From an uncultured Porphyromonas sp. (GTDB lineage: Bacteria > Bacteroidota > Bacteroidia > Bacteroidales > Porphyromonadaceae), in NCBI RefSeq assembly GCF_938039215.1, contig NZ_CALHVI010000017.1, forward strand, positions 1 through 12,247: a DNA stretch of 12,247 bases, read 5' to 3'. Each line of letters starts with the position of its first letter. The first letter of the stretch is position 1. Below are positions 6,548 through 12,247 of this stretch, one piece after another. Position numbers and translations under genes: made by a program. Under the pieces are notes generated by a model that was given only the letters and a program-made list of their open reading frames with translations, was not told the DNA's origin and searched no databases.

Positions 6548-7843
6548 CTATCGTCTTTCTCCGTGGTCCTCCTCTAGGATAGGCAGGGGGACGGCGAAGC
6601 GGTAGAAGCCCCAAGCTGTCTCCTCTTCCTCTAGTAGAAGCTTTTCGATCGCCTTGCCGAGGAAGGGGTTCTCAGCCTTGCCCAGCTCTGGATAGATCAC
6701 GAGGCAAGGGATGGGCTGACTAGGGCACTCCCCGAAGAGCTCACGGTCACGAGCGTAGCCCGAGAGCTGTCTGATGATGTAGGAGTTGATCTTACCTCCT
6801 CCGTTGAAGCGAGGTATGTACTTGGCATCCATGACTAGCATCGGGTCTTGGCAGATGAAGTCTGGACGCCCGGTATACCCCTCCGCTTGGTACTTGACCT
6901 TGTCCCCATAGGCCTCTCGAAGTAAGCCTAGGACATAGTGCTCGAAGAGCAGGGACATGTCCAGCCAGAAGACGGGGCACGCCTCCTCCTTACTCTCTAT
7001 ATTCGTCAGGCTATAGTCATAGCGACGGAGGATGATCTGCGCTAGTCGTATCGCCTCGGAATAGGTACGGAAGAGCTTCTGGTACTTGAAGTGCTTGAGT
7101 TCACTCACCTCGATCTCGTCGCCGACGTGAGCGAAGGCCGAGAGACACTGGTGCAGAGCGTGCTCCAGCGAAGCTCGGCTTGCTCCCAGGGGAAGGGTAG
7201 AGAGGATCTGTCGGGAGAAGATCAGAGCCTTCTTTAGCAGACGATTCTCTGGGATGTCTACAGAGTACTCTTGGTAGCAACAGTAGACTTTGTCGGGGTG
7301 CTTGCGCAGGACGTTCGTGCGCTCGTGGTGAAGGATAGCGATATGCCCCTTGACCTTCTTGAGGTTCTCCTCCCGCTGTACATAGTCTTTCTTGAGCCCA
7401 GCTCGGAGCACTTCCCTCACGACAGAGAGGAAGTGCACGATGATGAGTGGACTCAGTACACTCTGTAGCTCGGGAGCCTTGATAGGAGGCTGGTTTAGGT
7501 CTATCTCATAGATCTTCGAGAACGCTTCTGCCTCGATGCCCGACCGCAGGCAACTACTGAAGAGCCTTAGGAAGTCAATCTGGTCACAACCCTCTTTGGG
7601 GGTGATGACGAGCGACTCTTGCTCGTCAAGCCACTGCGCACCGATGACATAGGAGGCATAGTAGCCAGACGACTCATTCTCCAGCTCTGCCTCCTCTTCG
7701 TCTCTAGGGGTGGAGCTCTCCTGCCACCAGCGGAAGAACCAGCGGTCTAACCCTGACTCTGGATTCAGAGGCATCCCCTCCTTCCATTTAGGATGGCGGA
7801 AGGGGATGCCTGCTAGTCGCTGATGCTCTTGGTAGCGCATCAT
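6548..7843 (-). CDS. mcrC: McrC-type nuclease subunit of a modification-dependent restriction system
   Basis: McrC is the PD-(D/E)XK endonuclease partner of the GTPase McrB; together they cleave DNA carrying modified cytosine or related marks. In this 431-residue protein the conserved central motif SVDIPENRLLKK sits at 194-205, and the helix DMSLLFEHYV at 295-304 is typical of the family. The nuclease core is intact: PD at 327-328, then DAK at 339-341, then IIRQLSGYA with the conserved Gln at 359. Length is normal. The start ATG overlaps the mcrB stop by four bases (ATGA), so translation is coupled. The nuclease itself looks functional, but its partner McrB is frameshifted. A promoter-like box for the next gene begins just after the stop. 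Confidence 0.93.
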   Translation of the reverse strand: MMRYQEHQRLAGIPFRHPKWKEGMPLNPESGLDRWFFRWWQESSTPRDEEEAELENESSGYYASYVIGAQWLDEQESLVITPKEGCDQIDFLRLFSSCLRSGIEAEAFSKIYEIDLNQPPIKAPELQSVLSPLIIVHFLSVVREVLRAGLKKDYVQREENLKKVKGHIAILHHERTNVLRKHPDKVYCCYQEYSVDIPENRLLKKALIFSRQILSTLPLGASRASLEHALHQCLSAFAHVGDEIEVSELKHFKYQKLFRTYSEAIRLAQIILRRYDYSLTNIESKEEACPVFWLDMSLLFEHYVLGLLREAYGDKVKYQAEGYTGRPDFICQDPMLVMDAKYIPRFNGGGKINSYIIRQLSGYARDRELFGECPSQPIPCLVIYPELGKAENPFLGKAIEKLLLEEEETAWGFYRFAVPLPILEEDHGERR

Positions 7844-8283
7844 TCCTTATCCGCTTCAGGATCTTTGCTTACCTCTGCCTGCTTAGGGCCACGGCATTTG
7901 CCTTGCTCCCAAGCGGAGAAGTACTCCCCGTCACCTTCTTTCGCCTGTAGGATACCATCCTTGATATACTCACGGAGGAGCGGGATGACCTCGTAGCGCA
8001 TCTTCCTCTGTAGTTCGGGGAGATCCTTAGCGATGAAGTAGCTGTGTCCCACCTTCAGGTCCTCTAGGTCGAAGTCGCCTGCTTGATGAGTGGCGATGAA
8101 GGAAGTCTTATCGTCTGTCCCCGTGCCATTGATCTCGTCGAAGAGAGCTAAGGCCTTGGCTTGTACGCCCTTGTCCTGGATACTCCCCTCTACGACCTCT
8201 CTGCTCGCCTCAAGCGTGATGAAGGCGAAGCGCCGACGTACAGCATAGTCGATTGCCCCTGTAGAGCGGTCGGTCGTATTCAT
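7840..8283 (-). CDS. mcrB: McrB C-terminal fragment (separated by frameshift)
   Basis: This 147-codon ORF carries the last third of the McrB AAA+ GTPase. It opens with the McrB signature NTxD (MNTTDRS), followed by AIDYAVRRRFAFITLEA, the region that in McrB/AAA+ proteins carries sensor and arginine-finger functions, and then the alpha-helical lid (HSYFIAKDLPELQRKMRYEV). The ATG used here is an internal methionine of the ancestral protein. Reading the same frame upstream adds 25 codons (HPIKVTLPYSKESFSVP and SSLYIIGT) that also match McrB, up to about 8358, where the frame is lost. Alone it lacks the Walker motifs and cannot bind GTP. It overlaps mcrC by four bases. Together with the upstream fragment it rebuilds a protein of about 570 residues. 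Confidence 0.85.
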   Translation of the reverse strand: MNTTDRSTGAIDYAVRRRFAFITLEASREVVEGSIQDKGVQAKALALFDEINGTGTDDKTSFIATHQAGDFDLEDLKVGHSYFIAKDLPELQRKMRYEVIPLLREYIKDGILQAKEGDGEYFSAWEQGKCRGPKQAEVSKDPEADKE

Positions 8284-8288
8284 AGTGC

Positions 8289-9551
8289 CTATGATGTAGA
8301 GACTACTCGGGACGGAGAAGCTTTCCTTAGAGTAGGGGAGGGTGACCTTAATGGGGTGCGCTCCACCCCCGTACGTTTGTCAGCTTCGAGGAGCGTAATC
8401 AGCTCCCCAAAGATCCGTGATATATTCCCTCGGTTGATCTCGTCGATGATTAAGATGTGGGGCTTGCTAGAAGTCACCTCATCCATTTGGTATTCCTCCT
8501 TGACAGCCTCAATGAAGGCTCGTGCATAGGCAGGCCAGTTATTCTCCATCCTTTCTCCCAGAGCCTGTGCCTTGACCTTATCGATATTAAGAGGCGAGGG
8601 AGAATACTGCTCCGTATTGTGGCTAATTGCTCTGACGCTTCGGGTGCTTATTGTTTTGTTCCCTTCTTCCCACCAGACAAAGAGTTTTGATTTACCAGTG
8701 ATAGTTGGGATCTCCCGTCGGTTCTCATAGCCTCGTATCTTCTGCAAGTAGTCATCGATACAAGTGATGATATCTTTCCCTTCCACAGTGTGAGCCCGTT
8801 CACATATCTGTTTGAAGATACCCGCTTCGACCTTGTAGGTGACATGCCCATCTTGTACTTCTGGCTTTAGACCTTCGACGAAGTCTTCGTAGTCCATGGA
8901 CTGGTGGAAGGTGCAGAAGGCTATTTGTCCTTTCTTCCGCAGGTGCTCGTATTCCTCCATCACTTTTGCATGGTCTCCCAGCTCTGTGAACGAGGAATTA
9001 CAGAGGCGTACCGCAAGGGAAGCCGTCGTATACGTCTTGCCTGTCCCAGGGGCACCCTGCAGGATGATGTTCTTCTTGTCCTTGAGGAGCTGAACCTGCT
9101 GATCTAGTGTGTCTGTGATTTTTGCCTGCTTGGTCATGCGTGTGTATAGTTGGTGAATATATGACCATTGTGGTTTCATAGGATCAGGCCTACAACTCTT
9201 AAGAGTGCCTTGTGAGAATACCTGGGGGCCAGGTTGATCTTCCTCTGGTATGAATCCTAAGATCTCTACGTTTCGGTAGTTAATGTTATGATACTTCTCT
9301 TCTAGCTTCTCGCTCGTATAGTTTGGCCCAGTAATCTTGCATAACGCCAAGGCTCTATTACCCTCTCGGACAAGTATTATTGATCCTTCAGGAATCCTTT
9401 TGAACTCTTCACATTGTCTGTTTGTCCATTCTCCCGTCCCGATAACAGGCTGTGCTTCTTGGAGCATGGGCATTGAATCAATCCGAGCTCCGTTTTTACC
9501 ATCGGACAAGTGCATCTGTATGTGCCAATAGGTCTGATTGTCACTGCTCAT
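8289..9551 (-). CDS. mcrB: McrB N-terminal and GTPase-core fragment, frameshifted
   Basis: McrB is the AAA+ GTPase that recognises modified DNA, translocates and activates McrC. Residues ~8-100 (WHIQMHL, then GTGEW, EGSIILVREGNRALALCKITG) resemble an EVE/PUA-like base-reader fold and not the DUF3578-type domain of E. coli McrB; this is pattern-based. The GTPase core follows with Walker A GAPGTGKT (166-173), FHQSMDYEDFVEGLKP, and Walker B HILIIDEINRGN (365-376). After FGELITLLEADKRTGVER (to about 398) the expected HPIKVTLPYS strand is in the -1 frame, so the last 22 residues (TPLRSPSP onward) are junk. One missing base near 8359-8370 explains it. The start is 52 nt after the helicase gene, without a visible promoter, which suggests co-transcription. 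Confidence 0.88.
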   Translation of the reverse strand: MSSDNQTYWHIQMHLSDGKNGARIDSMPMLQEAQPVIGTGEWTNRQCEEFKRIPEGSIILVREGNRALALCKITGPNYTSEKLEEKYHNINYRNVEILGFIPEEDQPGPQVFSQGTLKSCRPDPMKPQWSYIHQLYTRMTKQAKITDTLDQQVQLLKDKKNIILQGAPGTGKTYTTASLAVRLCNSSFTELGDHAKVMEEYEHLRKKGQIAFCTFHQSMDYEDFVEGLKPEVQDGHVTYKVEAGIFKQICERAHTVEGKDIITCIDDYLQKIRGYENRREIPTITGKSKLFVWWEEGNKTISTRSVRAISHNTEQYSPSPLNIDKVKAQALGERMENNWPAYARAFIEAVKEEYQMDEVTSSKPHILIIDEINRGNISRIFGELITLLEADKRTGVERTPLRSPSPTLRKASPSRVVSTS

Positions 9552-9567
9552 ATAACTTGTTTTTAGT

Positions 9568-9578
9568 TAGTTGAACTA
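9568..9578. repeat. 11-nt palindrome upstream of mcrB
   Basis: TAGTTGAACTA is a perfect dyad located 17 nt before the mcrB start. It could be an operator or a ribosome-access hairpin, but it is short. Confidence 0.3.
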
Positions 9579-9583
9579 GCTTT

Positions 9584-9610
9584 GCTCTAGGCTGACTGCA
9601 GGGCTAGAGC
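9584..9610. repeat. Hairpin at the pcrA-mcrB junction
   Basis: GCTCTAG (9584-9590) and CTAGAGC (9604-9610) are perfect 7-bp complements around a 13-nt loop, overlapping the helicase stop codon. There is no U-run after it on the minus strand, so it is a weak terminator at best and may instead be a processing or attenuation site. Confidence 0.35.
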
Positions 9611-11937
9611 ACCTCGAGCTGGGCGAAGCGAAGAAGGAGCTTCTTCGTCTCGCCGGTGTCGAAGCGGACAGAGGCCTTGGCATTGTCGCCCGTGCCTTCG
9701 AGCTCTAGGATCGCCCCAGGGCCAAAACGCTTGTGAAGGACTCGGCCCCCGACGTGAAGCGCTCCGAGTGACGTGTGTTTCTCTTCGGGCTCTTCCCCGA
9801 GTTCTCTGCGCTCGATGAAGACCCGACGGCTGGGGGGAGCCTTGGGCGAGAAGACGGGGGCAGAAGAGAAATCCGAGGGCAGTTCGCTCCCGTAGCTCCG
9901 TGGCGAAGCTGAAGGTCTTCCTCCGAGGGTAGCCCCAGCGCCAAGCTCGGAGTCAAAGGTAACTAGGTGCTTGGGGAGCTCTCGGACGAAGCGACTGGGT
10001 CGCCCGTATTCTGTCCGCCCGTTGCGGAAGCGCTCCCGAGCATAGCCTATATGGCACGTCTTCTCGGCACGAGTAAGCGCTACATAGAAGAGCCTACGCT
10101 CCTCCTCTAGCTCCTTCCCTATGTTGCTCATCATCGAGGGGAAGAGGTCTTCCTCCAGACCTACGATGAAGACGTGAGCGAATTCCAACCCCTTCGAGGC
10201 ATGGACGGTCATTAGTGTCACGCAGTCCTCATCATCGGTCGCACCATCCTGATCAGTCATGAGGGCAATCTCGCTGAGGTAGGAGGCGAGGGAAGGTATT
10301 TGGTCTGCTTCGAGGGAGGCACGAATATATTCGTCGATCCCGCCGAGGAGCTCCTTGATGTTCTCTACTCTGCCTTTGCCCTCGGCAGTCGTGTCGGACT
10401 GTAGGTCAGCGAGGATGCCCGTCTGTCGGATGATCCGCTCTGCTACGGCATAGAGGTCGCTCTCGGTGCGGCTGTAGTCACGGAGCTCGTCTAGGAGGGC
10501 GGCGAAGGTCTGTAGGCGTGTGGCTGTGGACTTATTGACGGCGACTTCGTAGCCTAGAGGGTCACGGAGTACTCGCATGAGGGAAGTTGCTTGGTGGCGA
10601 GAAGCCTCACGTACTCGCTGGACGGTCGTATCTCCGATGCTTCGCTTGGGGTAATTGATGATGCGAAGCAAAGCCTCTTCGTCCTGCTCATTAACCATCA
10701 AGCGGAAGTAGGCGACGACATCCATGATCTCCTTGTGATCGAAGAACGAGCGTCCCCCGTAGATGCGGAAGGGGAGACCGACCCGACGGAAGACCTGCTC
10801 GAGGATACGACTCTGCGCATTTGTTCGGTAGAGTACAGCTATGGAGCTGTAGCTAGCACCCGCTCGGTGGAGGCGCTGGATCTCCTCGCTTGCCCAGAGC
10901 GCTTCGAGATCGCCCGTGAGCGCTTCGTGTACTCGGATCGGATCACCGACGGCCTCTTCGGAGAAGACCTCCTTGGGGATCTGATACTCATTGTGAGCAA
11001 TGATCCCGCCAGCAGCCTTGACGATGGTCTGGGTAGAGCGGTAGTTGCGCTCGAGCTTGAAGGTGCGGGCGGTGGGGAAGGTCTTCGTGAAGCTCAGCAT
11101 ATTGTCTAGGTTCGCCCCACGGAAGGAATAGATGCTCTGAGCATCATCGCCCACGACGAAGATCGCTCCCTTGTCCTGCATGAGCTGTCGGGCGATCATA
11201 TATTGGGCGAAGTTCGTGTCTTGATACTCGTCGATGAGGAGGTAGTCTATACGCTCCTGCCAGAGACTAAGGACATCGGGATGCTGGCGGAAGAGGATGT
11301 TGGTCTGCAGCAGTAGGTCGTCGAAGTCCATGGCATTAGCCTGTCTCAGTTCGGCTTCGTATCGCTGGTAGATCTCGGCGATCTTCGGCAGGCCGCTCTT
11401 CGCATCATACTTGATGAAGTCGGAGTAGGAGGCATAGGACGAGGCGGTGATCAGGCGGTTCTTCGCCGAGGAGATACGGCTATGGATGGCATTGGGCTTG
11501 TAGACCTTATCATCGAGGCCAAGGTACTTGATGATCGCCTTGATACGGCTACGGCTATCTGACGTGTTGTAGATGGAGAAGTCGGGGGTATAGCCTAGGA
11601 GCGTAGCGTGCTGACGCAGGATGCCGAGGAAGACCGAGTGGAAGGTACCCATACGCAGCTCTCGTGCTCGGGAACCGATATGCTGGCTGATGCGGTGGCG
11701 CATCTCTCGGGCAGCCTTATTGGTGAAGGTCAGTGCCATGAGCCCCCGAGGATGATAGCCAGAGTCGATGAGGTAGAGGATTTTGTAGACGAGTACACGG
11801 GTCTTGCCACTGCCAGCCCCAGCGATGACTAGAGCAGGACCATCGTTGTAGACGACGGCAGCACGCTGAGCTTCGTTGAGCTCACTGAGATAGGGGAAGT
11901 CAAGGGATTCGCTTTCGCTCATCGGGGATATCATCAA
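9604..11937 (-). CDS. pcrA: PcrA/UvrD-family ATP-dependent DNA helicase
   Basis: This is a superfamily 1A 3'-5' helicase acting in repair, replication restart and transcription-coupled repair. All motifs are present over 777 residues: Q motif LNEAQ (20-24), Walker A AGAGSGKT (39-46), Ia ALTFTNKAA (68-76), GTFHS (97-101), DEYQDT (236-241), GDDAQSIYSFRGA (263-275), ERNYRST (296-302), TVHASKGLEF (577-586) and VALTRAEK (619-626). After a variable linker, residues ~728-777 (GGRVLHKRFGPGAILELEG onward) match the PcrA/UvrD C-terminal Tudor-like domain known to contact RNA polymerase, which favours PcrA/UvrD over Rep. The start could be M1, M2 or M6; all lie upstream of the Q motif. A promoter-like box lies 39 nt upstream. 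The gene may lead an operon with mcrBC, although as a housekeeping gene it need not be functionally linked to it. Confidence 0.96.
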   Translation of the reverse strand: MMISPMSESESLDFPYLSELNEAQRAAVVYNDGPALVIAGAGSGKTRVLVYKILYLIDSGYHPRGLMALTFTNKAAREMRHRISQHIGSRARELRMGTFHSVFLGILRQHATLLGYTPDFSIYNTSDSRSRIKAIIKYLGLDDKVYKPNAIHSRISSAKNRLITASSYASYSDFIKYDAKSGLPKIAEIYQRYEAELRQANAMDFDDLLLQTNILFRQHPDVLSLWQERIDYLLIDEYQDTNFAQYMIARQLMQDKGAIFVVGDDAQSIYSFRGANLDNMLSFTKTFPTARTFKLERNYRSTQTIVKAAGGIIAHNEYQIPKEVFSEEAVGDPIRVHEALTGDLEALWASEEIQRLHRAGASYSSIAVLYRTNAQSRILEQVFRRVGLPFRIYGGRSFFDHKEIMDVVAYFRLMVNEQDEEALLRIINYPKRSIGDTTVQRVREASRHQATSLMRVLRDPLGYEVAVNKSTATRLQTFAALLDELRDYSRTESDLYAVAERIIRQTGILADLQSDTTAEGKGRVENIKELLGGIDEYIRASLEADQIPSLASYLSEIALMTDQDGATDDEDCVTLMTVHASKGLEFAHVFIVGLEEDLFPSMMSNIGKELEEERRLFYVALTRAEKTCHIGYARERFRNGRTEYGRPSRFVRELPKHLVTFDSELGAGATLGGRPSASPRSYGSELPSDFSSAPVFSPKAPPSRRVFIERRELGEEPEEKHTSLGALHVGGRVLHKRFGPGAILELEGTGDNAKASVRFDTGETKKLLLRFAQLEVL

Positions 11938-11975
11938 GGGAGTATAAGGGGAGAGAATTGGAGAAATAAGTGGAA

Positions 11976-11983
11976 CAAAGATA
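11976..11983 (-). promoter_or_regulatory. Bacteroidetes-type -7 box for pcrA
   Basis: The minus strand reads TATCTTTG, an exact TAnnTTTG match, predicting a leader of about 30 nt before the helicase start. No convincing -33 TTG is found at the usual spacing. Confidence 0.55.
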
Positions 11984-12068
11984 CCGAATTTGGAGGAGGG
12001 GCAGGGCTTGTTCTCGGAGTGGAACTTGCCCGAGACTGCGAGGAAGGGAGTAGGGGAGACTAACTAGT

Positions 12069-12138
12069 GGGACTACTGCTGCCTCTCGAGAGGCACTACT
12101 GTAGCGTCTTGGGAGGTAGCAGTAGCGCCTCTTGGGGA
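12069..12138. repeat. Three imperfect ~23-bp tandem repeats
   Basis: Units begin GGGACTACTGCTGCCTCTCG (12069), GGCACTACTGTAGCGTCTTG (12092) and GGTAGCAGTAGCGCCTCTTG (12115), each 23-24 bp long. They share a GG start, a TACTGC/TAGCAGTAGC core and a CTC/TCTTGGGGA-like end. The first unit's CTACTGCTGCC can also pair with the third unit's GGTAGCAGTAG (10 of 11), so the array can fold on itself. Confidence 0.5.
12080..12095. repeat. 16-bp perfect palindrome
   Basis: TGCCTCTCGAGAGGCA is a gapless perfect dyad located within the tandem-repeat array, about 145 bp upstream of the helicase start. A gapless dyad of this length could be a dimer-binding operator; no regulator gene is in the window to pair it with. 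Confidence 0.7.
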
Positions 12139-12247
12139 CTTAGCCTTCTTCCTCGATGCTGGGGATGCTCCTTGAGGGAGCTTAGAGCTACTTCGGCGGG
12201 AGTGGATGCTCTAGGTGTAGTAAAAGAGCAGTTTTCTTCGTAACTTT

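Larger units (their letters stand above)
11984..12247. other. Non-coding right end upstream of pcrA
   Basis: No convincing gene is visible. A minus-strand frame entering from the right edge stays open for about 53 codons (to a TAG near 12100) but has low-complexity, unrecognisable sequence. The region holds the tandem repeats listed separately and a small hairpin, GCTCC/GGAGC (12167-12171 with 12177-12181). Confidence 0.5.

Noticed and set aside
8289..8358. Out-of-frame tail of the McrB N-terminal ORF as a genuine C-terminus
   Set aside because: The Ser/Pro/Arg-rich tail has no family counterpart, while the -1 frame of the same DNA encodes the conserved McrB strand leading to NTxD.
10591..11109. 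172-codon plus-strand ORF opposite the helicase gene
   Set aside because: It is antisense to strongly conserved helicase motifs; its Asp/Glu/Leu-rich composition is the mirror of the real gene.
12090..12247. C-terminal end of a minus-strand gene entering from the right edge
   Set aside because: About 53 open codons, but the sequence is low-complexity, unrecognisable, and partly made of the tandem repeats; it cannot be judged without flanking sequence.

Overview
The window looks like chromosomal DNA of a Bacteroidales bacterium, most plausibly Porphyromonas or a close relative. This rests on TAnnTTTG-type -7 promoter boxes, start codons without clear Shine-Dalgarno sequences, a Cys-17 lipoprotein signal, a TonB-dependent receptor, and base composition near 50% GC. 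The species assignment is inference.

Layout. At 1-640 (+) there is a decayed copy of the promoter and 5' part of a purine nucleoside phosphorylase gene, fused in frame to the C-terminal remnant of a phosphoethanolamine-transferase/sulfatase-family enzyme. A stretch of about 350 bp without a convincing gene follows and carries a cluster of short near-palindromic repeats. The intact phosphorylase gene (punA, 1085-1900, +) comes next and ends at a strong hairpin. It faces a minus-strand lipoprotein gene (2269-3636) whose reading frame continues for 88 more codons after a single in-frame TAA. Upstream of the lipoprotein lies a possibly structured leader with a promoter-like box, a perfect hairpin and a terminator/attenuator-like hairpin. 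Then come a TonB-dependent outer-membrane receptor (4150-6426, -), an McrBC restriction system (6548-9551, -; mcrB is broken by a frameshift), and a PcrA/UvrD-type helicase (9604-11937, -). The right end, upstream of the helicase, holds no convincing gene but has three imperfect tandem repeats and a 16-bp perfect palindrome.

How the genes work together. punA serves purine salvage and the helicase serves DNA repair and replication; both look intact. pcrA, mcrB and mcrC run in one direction with gaps of 52 nt and a 4-nt overlap, so restriction may be co-transcribed with the helicase. McrB would supply GTP-driven translocation and modified-base reading, and McrC the nuclease. As written, McrB is split between Walker B and the NTxD motif, so the system is probably inactive unless the shift is a sequencing error or is recoded. 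The TonB receptor has its own promoter-like box.

The most unusual features are sequence-evolution traces: a chimeric pseudogene, a perfect palindrome in the decayed punA copy that is only a quasi-palindrome in the intact gene, and two coding sequences each interrupted by one lesion. I did not find a clearly novel multi-gene system.
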